64,000 nucleotides of DNA from contig CALUVL010000006.1 in NCBI GenBank assembly GCA_944324225.1, forward strand, positions 28,288 through 92,287. Direction: 5' to 3'. This DNA comes from Candidatus Gastranaerophilales bacterium (GTDB lineage Bacteria > Cyanobacteriota > Vampirovibrionia > Gastranaerophilales > Gastranaerophilaceae). Of the stretch, positions 48,844-57,508 are shown one piece after another. How positions within the stretch are numbered: position 1 is the stretch's first letter; every line of letters starts with the position of its first letter. The translations under genes and the position numbers were made by a program. Under the pieces are notes generated by a model. The model searched no databases and was not told the origin of the DNA. It was given only the letters and a program-made list of their open reading frames with translations.

Positions 48844-49647
48844 TCAATCAGCCTTTAAGAAGTGAGCCCGTGCAAGCAAATAAACAAAACCAAAAGACGC
48901 AAAAATAAAAATTCCGGCTGAAATCACCTGAGCAATATGCAAATTTCCAATATTTAAAGCACTGTCGAGCCTGATGCCTTCAATAAAGAATCTCACCAGA
49001 GAATAAAGCATTAAATATAAACACAAAGTCACCCCCTCAATTTTTACACCGATTTTTTTTATCAGAAATAAAAGTACTAAAAAAATTAAAAAATCAGCAA
49101 CACTTTCATACAAAAAAGCCGGATGATAATAAGAAAAACTCTCAAACCCCTCAGGCCTAAAAGCTGGAGGCACATAGAGCCTTATAAAACCGTCAGACGG
49201 AAGCCCAAAGGCTTCATTGTTAAAGAAATTACCCCATCTTCCGACAGCTTGAGCAAACACAGTTCCAACAGAAAACACATCCAAAAGCCTTAAAAAAGAA
49301 ATGTTATATTTTTTAGATGCAATATAAATTCCAATTATTCCGGCAATAATTCCCCCATGAATAGACAAGCCGCCTTCTCTGAAATTGAAAATTTCTATTG
49401 GATGAAAAAAATAGTAATCCAAATTAACAATACAATAATAAAGCCTTGCTCCAATAATTCCAAGAATCACGACAAAGGGAGAAACTTCCCAAATAAGCTC
49501 AGCTTTTCCGTCGTTATAAATCTTTGCATACAAAACTTTTGCAATAAAAACAGCAACAAAACATGCAAAAGCAAGAATCAAACCATAAAAATACACAGGG
49601 AAGCCAAATAAAGAGAAAGCAACATCACCGTGTGACTGTAAAATCAT
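48844..49647 (-). CDS. lgt: Prolipoprotein diacylglyceryl transferase
   Basis: Inner-membrane enzyme that attaches diacylglycerol to the lipobox cysteine of prolipoproteins. About seven membrane helices in 267 residues. The Lgt signature G-R-W-G-N-F-F-N-N-E-A-F-G and H-P-A-F-L-Y-E-S are present, along with G-G-L-S-I-H-G-G-I with the essential His. The upstream gene (6-nt gap) encodes a lipoprotein, a natural substrate. AAAGG serves as a distant ribosome site, or translation is coupled. Confidence 0.96.
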   Translation of the reverse strand: MILQSHGDVAFSLFGFPVYFYGLILAFACFVAVFIAKVLYAKIYNDGKAELIWEVSPFVVILGIIGARLYYCIVNLDYYFFHPIEIFNFREGGLSIHGGIIAGIIGIYIASKKYNISFLRLLDVFSVGTVFAQAVGRWGNFFNNEAFGLPSDGFIRLYVPPAFRPEGFESFSYYHPAFLYESVADFLIFLVLLFLIKKIGVKIEGVTLCLYLMLYSLVRFFIEGIRLDSALNIGNLHIAQVISAGIFIFASFGFVYLLARAHFLKAD

Positions 49648-49653
49648 ATTTTT

Positions 49654-50238
49654 CTAACCTTTAGTATTTTGTTGATTCTGCTGTTCTTCGATAAGCTTTT
49701 GAATTTTAGCTCTAACTTCATCCTCATCCTGAACATTTGAAGCTTTTTCTAAATAAAGATTGTAATTACTAACAGCATCAGAAAGAAGCTCACCTACCAT
49801 TTTTTGCACAGGCACAGAGAGTACAATCTTATCTTGCTTGGCAAGAGTTTCTTCGTCAACTTTAACAGGATTTCCGACTTCGTCAAGAGTCAAAATGCCC
49901 TTAGCCAGATCAATTGAATAATCTTCTTCCGCAACCGCAAGAGAATAATAAGCATCAGCAAAATCAGGATTAAGCGAAATAGCTTTACGGTAGGAATCTA
50001 TGGCATTTTGATAATCTTCAGCCTGCGTATATGCAACGGCCAGATTGTAATGAGTTTCAAAAACCGTATCATCAAGGTCAACACTTGATTTCAAACGCTC
50101 AATTGCATTCTCGTAGTCACCCTGTTCAATATAGCCTTTTGCTTTATTGTTAAGTTCCTGAACTGCAAATTTATTAATACAAGCTGTGGAAACAACTGAA
50201 ATAAATAATATACTTACAAGCAGCAGTGCTTTTTTCAT
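49654..50238 (-). CDS. TPR lipoprotein
   Basis: The signal sequence ends in the lipobox V-S-T-A-C (Cys19), so it should be lipidated and membrane-anchored. The mature part has about three TPR units (Y-E-N-A-I-E-R-L-K-S-S-V-D-L-D and Y-R-K-A-I-S-L-N-P-D-F-A-D-A-Y-Y), then a helical, Gln-rich end. At 194 residues it resembles small assembly-scaffold lipoproteins. It heads an operon with lgt. The strong promoter upstream and the GAGGATGAT ribosome site support the start. Confidence 0.87.
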   Translation of the reverse strand: MKKALLLVSILFISVVSTACINKFAVQELNNKAKGYIEQGDYENAIERLKSSVDLDDTVFETHYNLAVAYTQAEDYQNAIDSYRKAISLNPDFADAYYSLAVAEEDYSIDLAKGILTLDEVGNPVKVDEETLAKQDKIVLSVPVQKMVGELLSDAVSNYNLYLEKASNVQDEDEVRAKIQKLIEEQQNQQNTKG

Positions 50239-50275
50239 ATACTCATCATCCTCTTATATTAATTGTTGTAAATGA

Positions 50276-50304
50276 ATTATAAAATAAGCATAAAAATTTG
50301 GCAA
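50276..50304 (-). promoter_or_regulatory. Promoter of the TPR lipoprotein-lgt operon
   Basis: Minus strand: TTGCCA, 17-bp spacer, TATAAT. Confidence 0.75.
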
Positions 50305-50423
50305 ATTTTATAAATTTAAGTTACAATTAATATATAAAAAAATAACCGTCCATGTAAACTATTTTTAAATTCAGCAAAAAAGATAAAAATAAGAATTGGA
50401 TGGCGCAAACACAGGAGAACAAA

Positions 50424-50705
50424 ATGTCCGAAGATAAAGTAATCAGGTTAGGAGAAAAACGAGATCACTCCTCAGCAAAGGGCGACAGCACAACAAAAGA
50501 TGAGGAGCAAAATTTTGAACCGGTATATTGCAGTTTTTGCGGCCGTCCGAATACTCAGGTTCTAAAAATGGTAAAAGGCCCCGGGGTTAATATTTGTTCG
50601 GAATGCGCAATGATTGCCGTACAATACCTGATATTAAACGACAGGATGCCATCAGCTGATGCACAAAAAATTCTGGATGCCTTCTGGGGGAAAGCCAAAA
50701 GATGA
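50424..50705 (+). CDS. Stand-alone ClpX-type zinc-finger protein
   Basis: 93 residues. The C-terminal half is a close match to the ClpX N-terminal zinc-binding domain: C36-S-F-C39-G-R-P ... V-K-G-P-G-V-N-I-C58-S-E-C61. In ClpX this domain dimerises and docks adaptors and substrates. Here no AAA+ domain follows, since the frame ends 44 residues later. The N-terminal 30 residues are charged and disordered. The ATG at 50424 is preferred over the one at 50400 because AGGAG lies 6 nt before it. The stop overlaps the next start (ATGA), so it is coupled to the alpha-solenoid gene. It may be an adaptor, or a decoy for Clp substrates. Confidence 0.85.
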   Translation: MSEDKVIRLGEKRDHSSAKGDSTTKDEEQNFEPVYCSFCGRPNTQVLKMVKGPGVNICSECAMIAVQYLILNDRMPSADAQKILDAFWGKAKR

Positions 50706-52303
50706 GCCAAATCTTCAAACAGCTTAATCCATTTGAATTAAAAACTCTGATTCTGGATATAATAGAAAGATTCAGCAGTATAACAGATCTTGCAAGACTG
50801 AAAAATCTTAATGTTGACGTTTTAGATGCTCAGAATGATAAAAAAACAATTCTTAAGATTTTATACAAGGAATTCAATAACGCAAATCAAAAAAATGAAT
50901 ATATTTTAAGGATATTGCTGGAACGATATGCTCCGAAAGACGAATTAAGCTCCCACCTCTGGTCAATGCTGAAAAACACAATGGTTTCAAACGAAACCAA
51001 AATTGTAGTACTGAACTTTTTACGTGACATTGACTCAAACTGGTCATATGAGGAATACGGTAAATTTATCGAAAATGAAGATGACCTGCTTGACAGTGAC
51101 ACAAAACTTCTTCTAAAAAATGCAATAATCAACCCCGAAGTGCAGATAGATTTTCTGGATTTTCTAAACTCGCTTAACACAAATGACAAAACAACGCTAA
51201 TCAAGTCGCTAGGGGAAGACTATTCTGAAGACGCACTGGCAAATATTCTAGTACCGGTATTTTTGTCGGATCCTTATTCAGAAGAAGGCAAAACCGCTCT
51301 TGACATTTTAGGCGACACAAAATCACAGTTAGCATACCATGCACTAAATGAAGCATTAAAGTATGCACGACAAGACATTCAGCCAGCAATCAAGCGCAAT
51401 CTTTCAAAACTGAAACTTTCAGGCATTAGAGAGGATAATACGCATATTTTTTATAAAAAACTTCTCTCAGACTCAAAACCGTATGAATTTTGTCTGACAT
51501 ACCCCGATGGGCACGGCAATCAGGCACTGATATTTACAAGAGAAAAAGCAACGTGCAGAATTCAATTTGCAGCAGTTGTACTTGATGATTACCACGGAAT
51601 ACGCGACTGCTTCGGATTTAACGACATTTCAAAATTTGAGTGCGACAAGATTATTGAAAGATTTTATCAGGATGAAGAAGTTCTTAAAATTTCACCTGAA
51701 GCACTTAAGACAATCCTTATTGATGCGGAAAAACTTTCGGATAAATTCCCGTATGAATATATCTGCTGGAAAAACCTTCTTGCGGACATTGAACCTGAAA
51801 CAACAGACATTAAAACCTTTTTAAAAACAAATCTGACACCGGCTGAACTGTCAATTGAGGATATTAAAAGGCTCTCTACTGATGAATTCACAAAGCACTG
51901 GTTTCTTGATTACGGATACAGCAGTGAATTTAACGAAATGATAGACTTTTTAAACGCAAAACTTCAAAACTCGGATTATAAAATTGATTTTGATGATGTT
52001 ATCAGCCTTTATTTTGACCAAATTTTTGATAAAACCGAACATGCCGCATGGAGCGAAAGGCTTATAATGTCTGCTTATCTTAAGTTTTTAACCGGCCAAA
52101 CAGATTGCGCTAATCTTATTTACGGATTATATTTTAACGAAACCTTGAAAAAAGAGTTTTTTAAAAATATTATAAGAAAAAGCATATACGAATACTATTT
52201 CGGCTTAAAATACAATACGGAACTTAATGACGGCAAATTCAGCCTTAATGAACTGGATTACATAATCAAACTGATTGAGGCAAAATGGGTGCAGAATGTA
52301 TAA
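50702..52303 (+). CDS. Helical repeat (alpha-solenoid-like) protein, unknown
   Basis: 533 residues, not recognised. The first ~240 residues read as HEAT-like helix pairs, leucine-rich with D-S-D-T-K-L-L-L-K-N-A-I and G-K-T-A-L-D-I-L-G-D type turns. A central segment (about 255-310) looks more beta-like, with Y-P-D-G-H-G-N-Q-A-L-I-F. The remainder is helical again. No signal peptide, membrane segment or catalytic motif is seen. The start overlaps the zinc-finger gene by 4 bp, and the end overlaps ruvX by 8 bp. It is therefore firmly inside the operon and probably functions with the zinc-finger protein. Confidence 0.75.
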   Translation: MSQIFKQLNPFELKTLILDIIERFSSITDLARLKNLNVDVLDAQNDKKTILKILYKEFNNANQKNEYILRILLERYAPKDELSSHLWSMLKNTMVSNETKIVVLNFLRDIDSNWSYEEYGKFIENEDDLLDSDTKLLLKNAIINPEVQIDFLDFLNSLNTNDKTTLIKSLGEDYSEDALANILVPVFLSDPYSEEGKTALDILGDTKSQLAYHALNEALKYARQDIQPAIKRNLSKLKLSGIREDNTHIFYKKLLSDSKPYEFCLTYPDGHGNQALIFTREKATCRIQFAAVVLDDYHGIRDCFGFNDISKFECDKIIERFYQDEEVLKISPEALKTILIDAEKLSDKFPYEYICWKNLLADIEPETTDIKTFLKTNLTPAELSIEDIKRLSTDEFTKHWFLDYGYSSEFNEMIDFLNAKLQNSDYKIDFDDVISLYFDQIFDKTEHAAWSERLIMSAYLKFLTGQTDCANLIYGLYFNETLKKEFFKNIIRKSIYEYYFGLKYNTELNDGKFSLNELDYIIKLIEAKWVQNV

Positions 52304-52703
52304 AGTAATGGCGCTTGATATAGGAACAAAAAGAATAGGAGTTGCACTGAGCGACTTTTTGCTGGTAACGGCAAGCGGACATTCCTGCATTGAGCGCACA
52401 AATGATGATGATGCAGTTACGCAGATTCTCAAAATAGCAAAGGACAATCACGTAGAAAAAATTATTGCAGGAATTCCATATAATATGGATGGCACACAGG
52501 GCGCACAGGCTGATGACTGTATAAACTTTGCCTCAAAAATCAAAGGATACGAAGTAATTTTTGAAGATGAAAGACTAACATCTTCAGAAGCAGAAGAAAA
52601 CCTTCGTGCAAAAAAAATAGACTTCAGAAAAAACAAAGGACTGGTTGATATTGAAAGTGCTTGTATTATACTGGAACAGTACCTTAGCAGAAACAACAAA
52701 TAA
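52296..52703 (+). CDS. ruvX: RuvX/YqgF family nuclease
   Basis: RNase H-fold protein involved in 16S rRNA 5'-end maturation, and proposed to resolve Holliday junctions. Seen: M-A-L-D-I-G-T-K-R-I-G-V-A-L-S-D at the N-terminus with the first catalytic Asp, I-I-A-G-I-P-Y-N-M-D-G, and the E-D-E-R-L-T-S-S-E-A motif. A terminal D-I-E-S-A-C-I-I-L-E contains the last acidic residue. 135 residues is standard. The ATG is used rather than the upstream in-frame TTG because it gives the conserved start. Confidence 0.93.
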   Translation: MYKVMALDIGTKRIGVALSDFLLVTASGHSCIERTNDDDAVTQILKIAKDNHVEKIIAGIPYNMDGTQGAQADDCINFASKIKGYEVIFEDERLTSSEAEENLRAKKIDFRKNKGLVDIESACIILEQYLSRNNK

Positions 52704-52720
52704 AATATAAGGAGAAAATA

Positions 52721-52999
52721 ATGGAAAACGAAGAAAGACAATTAATTGAAACGGTTGATGAAGACGGAAACGTTATCAACTTTGAACTTTTTGATATTGT
52801 AGAAGTTGACAATCAGGAATACGCGCTTCTTTTGCCTGCAGATGAGGAAGAAGACAGCGAAGACAGTGAAATAGTTCTTATGCGCTTAACAAAAGACGGT
52901 GAAGATTACCTGTTTGAAACAATTGAAGATGATGAAGAATTCAACAAAGTTGAAGAATACATCAAAACATTAGAAGACGAAGAAGACGAGGAAGAATAA
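52721..52999 (+). CDS. DUF1292 family protein
   Basis: 92 very acidic residues. The core (V-D-E-D-G-N-V-I-N-F-E-L-F-D-I-V-E-V-D-N-Q-E-Y-A-L-L-L-P) matches DUF1292, a family often found beside ruvX in Firmicutes (YrzB). It ends in a poly-Asp/Glu tail. GGAG lies just upstream. The function of the family is unknown. The neighbourhood suggests a link with RNA or ribosome quality functions. Confidence 0.88.
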   Translation: MENEERQLIETVDEDGNVINFELFDIVEVDNQEYALLLPADEEEDSEDSEIVLMRLTKDGEDYLFETIEDDEEFNKVEEYIKTLEDEEDEEE

Positions 53000-53000
53000 T

Positions 53001-54377
53001 TTGTTAGAAAAATTTACGGAAAAAGCGGTAAATGTAGTAAGTACAGCCCAGAAATACGCAAATGAGATGCATTCTGCAAACATTGTTTCAGAACATCTGC
53101 TGATTGCGTTGTTTGTCGAGGCAAAAGGAATTCCTCAAAAGCTCTTCAGGTCATACAATATAACCTATGATGACCTATACAGGGAAGTAACGGAAAGTCT
53201 GAACATAAACAGCAACAAACAGACTAACAAACCACCGGTATTCAGCAACCATCTGAAAGAACTTTTGAAAAATGCACTGGATTTAGCAAATAAATCAGGC
53301 AATCCTGCCATACTTTATGAACATTTATTCTTAGCCGTAATTAATGACAGAAAGTCAAACAATGTACGAATTCTTGAAAAATTAGGCTTTGACATTGTTA
53401 AATCCAAAATTCTTCTTGAAAAACTTGTTCAGCGCAAAACCAAACGGCTTTATCATCCGGAGATTGACGAAAACAAAGACTTAGAACAAAATTCATCAAC
53501 AACGGATGCAATCTTTGACAGCAAAGAATCAACCGAAGTTTTTGAACGGGCTGTCGCAAAACTATCAGCCTCAAACTATGAAATTTTAGGCACAGAACAA
53601 ATTATATCTTCTATCCTTGAAGATAAAGATTCTGATTTAACTAAAATTCTAGCTACCTACGGGATTACGGCGGAAAAATTTGAAGAAAAGCTTGCAAACA
53701 TTCAATCCCGTCAGGCAGAATATGAGAATAAGCAGATAATCTTTACACCTAATGCATTCAGAACAATGAACCTTGCGCTTCAAACAGCAAAAGAACTGGG
53801 ATCTTCCATCGTTTTGCCATCTCATATCGTGCTGGGTGTTTTGAAAGCTAAAAAAGGTCTTGCTTATGAAATTCTTAAAGAACTAAAAATTAATGATGAC
53901 GACGTTGCACATTCAATTATTAAACCTATAGAAAAACAGATGCCGGAAACGCTTACAATCCTGAGGCTTGCAAAAGAAGAAGCCCGCAGACTCGGCAGAA
54001 ACATTGTCGGAACGGAGATGTTTCTTCTCGGAATTATCGGCGAGGCAAGCGGACTGGGCGCACAGGTTCTCAACGAGCTGGAAATCAACATTAAAGATGC
54101 AAGAAAAGAAGTTGAACAGTTAATAGGCTTCGGTGACGAGTATTTTGACACGGAAATTGTCTTCACAAAACGTGCCAAAAGGGTTCTGGAAAAAGCCTGG
54201 GAGCTTGCAAAAGCAGAAAACAAAGAAAGAATAGGCTCTGAACATATGCTTCTTGCGCTCACTTATGAACCTAACTGTCTTGCAATGAAAGCTCTTGAAC
54301 AGTTAGGAGTTGATGCTGTAGAAATCAAAGAAGGCATCAAAATTCAACAAAGGTTGTCAGAAGAAAACAATTCGTAA
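53001..54377 (+). CDS. Triple Clp-N repeat protein without ATPase
   Basis: 458 residues made of six ~70-residue half-repeats, which equals three tandem Clp_N domains. The last pair (about 315-455) is very close to a real ClpC N-domain: E-E-A-R-R-L-G-R-N-I-V-G-T-E then F-T-K-R-A-K-R-V-L-E-K-A ... I-G-S-E-H-M-L-L-A-L. The earlier pairs are more diverged. There is no Walker A/B or AAA+ domain. In ClpC these domains bind adaptors such as MecA and phosphoarginine-marked substrates. The start is TTG with GAGGAAG upstream. It sits 1 nt after the DUF1292 gene. It could capture substrates or adaptors, or regulate a ClpC encoded elsewhere. Confidence 0.87.
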   Translation: MLEKFTEKAVNVVSTAQKYANEMHSANIVSEHLLIALFVEAKGIPQKLFRSYNITYDDLYREVTESLNINSNKQTNKPPVFSNHLKELLKNALDLANKSGNPAILYEHLFLAVINDRKSNNVRILEKLGFDIVKSKILLEKLVQRKTKRLYHPEIDENKDLEQNSSTTDAIFDSKESTEVFERAVAKLSASNYEILGTEQIISSILEDKDSDLTKILATYGITAEKFEEKLANIQSRQAEYENKQIIFTPNAFRTMNLALQTAKELGSSIVLPSHIVLGVLKAKKGLAYEILKELKINDDDVAHSIIKPIEKQMPETLTILRLAKEEARRLGRNIVGTEMFLLGIIGEASGLGAQVLNELEINIKDARKEVEQLIGFGDEYFDTEIVFTKRAKRVLEKAWELAKAENKERIGSEHMLLALTYEPNCLAMKALEQLGVDAVEIKEGIKIQQRLSEENNS

Positions 54378-55691
54378 ATGGAAAATATATCTGAAAAAGT
54401 TAGGGATTTTTTAGAAAGTTACAGTCTTACCGATAGTAAATTTCCGATTTTGATTGCATTTTCCGGCGGATTTGATTCCATGTGTCTGCTGGATATTGTG
54501 TCCAAATTAAGGAGTAATGTTATTGCAATACATCTTAATCACTGCTGGCGGGGAGAAGAAAGCGACAAAGAAGAATATAATTGCAAACATTTTTGTGAAG
54601 AAAGAAATATTAAATTCTACTCGGAAAGACTTTCTGGTGATGTTAAAAAGACGGAAACTGCAGCAAGAGAAGCCCGATACGAGTTTTTTGAAAAATGTGC
54701 ACAAATATTCAACAGCAACGCTGTTTTAACGGCACATAATGCAAACGATAACGCAGAAACCCTTATTTACAGGATGGCAAAAGGGACAGGCACAAAAGGT
54801 TTATGCGGAATTGCCGCAAAACGCGGAAAATTTTACCGCCCATTAATTTATATAAAGCGCAAGGACATTGAAAAATACTGCAAAGAGAATAATCTTAATC
54901 CGAATTTTGACAGCTCAAACGAAAATACTCAATACAAGCGGAATTTTATCCGCAAAAACATAATTCCTCAAATAGAAAAAATTAATCCGCATGCAATTGA
55001 TATGATTAATTCTCTTTCACAAAATGCATCAATTGACAACCAGCTAATTGATGAATACCTCAAAACGTTAGACAAACCCTATACTACAAAAAACTTTATA
55101 AATTACACAAATGCGCTTCAATCAAGGCTGATTTACGACCTTTTTGACAATGCCGGTATAGAAATTGATAAAAACAAAATTGCAAGAGTTATCAACTTTA
55201 TACATGAAAATAAAGGAGCAAAAAGCGGCAAAACGCTTACTATTGCACAAAACTTGTATATTTTTGTGAACAATCATCAAATAGAATTAATAAAAACAAC
55301 AGAAAAGCAGGATTTAGAAGTACCAATTACATCTGAAGGCGAATATGAGATTGGCAACAAGGTCTTTAAAATTACAAAATGCATGCAAAAACCTGACATA
55401 TTTCCCGCTGATAAAGACATGACCGCCTATGTTGACCTTTCAAACTACAGCATTTTAACCATCAGATCCCGCAGAGATGGTGATATCATAAGACCGCTTG
55501 GATTATCCGGACGCCAGAAACTAAAGAAATATCTTAATGAAAAAAAAGTTCCTTCTTACAAAAAAAATGAAATGCTGTTTCTTACATCAGGCAAAGAAAT
55601 TTTATGGGCACCCTCGCTTGGCATAAGCGAGAGCATAAAAGTTGTCACAACCCCGACTCATATGTTAAAATTGGTTATTAAGGAGAATTAA
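54378..55691 (+). CDS. tilS: tRNA(Ile)-lysidine synthetase
   Basis: Converts C34 of tRNA-Ile(CAU) to lysidine so that it reads AUA. PP-loop I-A-F-S-G-G-F-D-S-M (about 27-36), H-L-N-H-C-W-R-G near 53, T-A-H-N-A-N-D-N-A-E-T near 118, and R-N-F-I-R near 194. The C-terminal TilS domain (I-I-R-P-L-G-L-S-G-R-Q-K-L-K-K) is also present. Length 437 is normal. It directly abuts the Clp-N gene and precedes hpt by 2 nt, the same tilS-hpt order as in Bacillus. Confidence 0.95.
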   Translation: MENISEKVRDFLESYSLTDSKFPILIAFSGGFDSMCLLDIVSKLRSNVIAIHLNHCWRGEESDKEEYNCKHFCEERNIKFYSERLSGDVKKTETAAREARYEFFEKCAQIFNSNAVLTAHNANDNAETLIYRMAKGTGTKGLCGIAAKRGKFYRPLIYIKRKDIEKYCKENNLNPNFDSSNENTQYKRNFIRKNIIPQIEKINPHAIDMINSLSQNASIDNQLIDEYLKTLDKPYTTKNFINYTNALQSRLIYDLFDNAGIEIDKNKIARVINFIHENKGAKSGKTLTIAQNLYIFVNNHQIELIKTTEKQDLEVPITSEGEYEIGNKVFKITKCMQKPDIFPADKDMTAYVDLSNYSILTIRSRRDGDIIRPLGLSGRQKLKKYLNEKKVPSYKKNEMLFLTSGKEILWAPSLGISESIKVVTTPTHMLKLVIKEN

Positions 55692-55693
55692 AC

Positions 55694-56239
55694 ATGCAGA
55701 TAAAAGAGAGTGATTTAAAGGTTTTGTTCAGCGAAAATCAAATTCAATCAAGGATAGAAGAACTTGCGGATGAAATGAACAAATTTTACGGGAATGAAGA
55801 AGTTTATGCCGTTTGCGTTTTAAAGGGTGCCGTAATGTTTGCCACAGACCTTGTGAAACATTTGAAAATGCCTTTAAGAATGGAATTTATACGACTTTCA
55901 AGCTACGGCTCAGGCACTGTTTCAAGCGGTAAAGTAAATGCCGTTGACATTAAACTGCCTGATCTTAACGGGAAAAATGTTCTGATTATAGAAGATATTG
56001 TGGACAAAGGTTTAACCGCAAAATTTCTACTTGATTTTATGGCCTGCAACTTTAAAACAAAATCCACAAAATTCTGCTCGCTTCTTGACAAAAAATGCAC
56101 CAGAATTGTCGATATAGAACCTGATTACTATGGATTTGACGTTGATGACAAATTTCTTATCGGCTACGGACTTGATTTTGACGGATATTTCAGAAATCTT
56201 ACATATATTGGATACGCAGACAAACATATTCTGGAGTAA
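55694..56239 (+). CDS. hpt: Hypoxanthine phosphoribosyltransferase
   Basis: Purine salvage enzyme making IMP or GMP from the base and PRPP. Seen: C-V-L-K-G-A-V-M-F (pyrophosphate-binding loop), S-S-Y-G-S-G-T near 77, the PRPP motif V-L-I-I-E-D-I-V-D-K-G-L-T-A, and P-D-Y-Y-G-F-D-V-D-D-K-F near the C-terminus. Length 181 fits. AAGGAG precedes the ATG. Confidence 0.95.
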   Translation: MQIKESDLKVLFSENQIQSRIEELADEMNKFYGNEEVYAVCVLKGAVMFATDLVKHLKMPLRMEFIRLSSYGSGTVSSGKVNAVDIKLPDLNGKNVLIIEDIVDKGLTAKFLLDFMACNFKTKSTKFCSLLDKKCTRIVDIEPDYYGFDVDDKFLIGYGLDFDGYFRNLTYIGYADKHILE

Positions 56240-56241
56240 TT

Positions 56242-57435
56242 GTGGATAAGTTCTACGAACAAGCTTTTGAACGTTTAGAAGTATTTTTTAAAGGAAATTT
56301 GAACACTCCTGATGAAATATTTAAGGCATTAAAGTCCGTCATTGATTTTAAAAATGCCTATATTTACTTTTTAACACCGGATATTTTACGGCTTGAATAT
56401 TCATGGGGATCAGCACACAAGCAAAAGGAAATTCCATTGGAGAAACCAGTTAGAGAAATCCTCTTTGATTCTAAACAGGAAGTTCCTGAATGGATAGTCA
56501 AAATATTCGGAACAAATATTTCCATTTCACGCCTTACAATCAGAGAAACCGTATATGGCATACTAATTCTGGAAACATCAAAGGCTATGGGAGCTGAAAA
56601 AATAAAGCTTTTCAGACTATGCTCGCATATAATTTCTAATCTTATAAAAGAACTTGAACTTACACAAATAATACAAATGCAGACAGAAGCCCTCCAACAA
56701 GGCATAATAGAGAAAGAACGGGCAAATTTAACAATAAGACGCCAAACAAAAAAAATACTTGCTTCGGACAAGATAAAAACTCAATTTTTATCAAACATTT
56801 CGCACGAATTAAGGACACCGCTAAATTCGATTATCGGTTTTTCCGAGCTTTTGCAAAATCCGAAATCAGGTAGTTTGACAGAAGTGCAGCTTGAATTTGT
56901 GAAAGATATTCAAACAGCAGGAATTCATCTGCTTGGAATGATTAATGAAATATTGGATATGACAAAAATTGAATCCTGCACTATGAGTCTTAACTTAAGA
57001 GAATTTGATTGCACCCAATGTATTTGTGAAACAATAAACATTCTAAAACCGCTTATAAATAGAAAAAACATCAAGATAGTTCAAGATATAGAGTCTACAT
57101 CAATTTGTGCTGACTACCAGAAACTACAGCAGATTTTGTTTAATATTATCAATAACGCAATAAAATATAGTCCTGAAAACGGAACGATAACAATATCTTC
57201 CCGCAGGAAAAGAAAATTTATTGAAATAAAAATCAAAGATGAAGGCTGCGGAATTGAAAAGAAATACCACAAAAGAATTTTCAAGAAATTTGAACAGATC
57301 AATCCAAAAGAAAATTCTACAGGATTAGGTCTTGCAATAACAAAAGAACTAGTACATTTACAAGGCGGAACTATCAGAGTTACAAGCGAAAAAGACAGAG
57401 GGGCAGAATTTACAGTTAATCTACGATTATCATAG
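56242..57435 (+). CDS. Soluble sensor histidine kinase
   Basis: A GAF-like sensor region (about 1-145) and a short coiled coil (150-180) are followed by a HisKA domain with F-L-S-N-I-S-H-E-L-R-T-P-L-N-S (phospho-His). The HATPase_c domain has N-N-A-I-K-Y-S (N box), D-E-G-C-G-I (G1), F-K-K-F-E-Q (F box) and G-L-G-L-A-I (G2). There are no membrane helices, so it senses an internal signal. The start is GTG, with GGAG 6 nt upstream. It lies 2 nt after hpt. No response regulator is adjacent, so it is an orphan kinase in this window. Confidence 0.9.
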   Translation: MDKFYEQAFERLEVFFKGNLNTPDEIFKALKSVIDFKNAYIYFLTPDILRLEYSWGSAHKQKEIPLEKPVREILFDSKQEVPEWIVKIFGTNISISRLTIRETVYGILILETSKAMGAEKIKLFRLCSHIISNLIKELELTQIIQMQTEALQQGIIEKERANLTIRRQTKKILASDKIKTQFLSNISHELRTPLNSIIGFSELLQNPKSGSLTEVQLEFVKDIQTAGIHLLGMINEILDMTKIESCTMSLNLREFDCTQCICETINILKPLINRKNIKIVQDIESTSICADYQKLQQILFNIINNAIKYSPENGTITISSRRKRKFIEIKIKDEGCGIEKKYHKRIFKKFEQINPKENSTGLGLAITKELVHLQGGTIRVTSEKDRGAEFTVNLRLS

Positions 57436-57508
57436 GATTAATGTATTGCCCGGTCCATCTAAATATGCTATATTTATATAGTATTTAAGAAAAGAGAGGA
57501 TTCAATAT

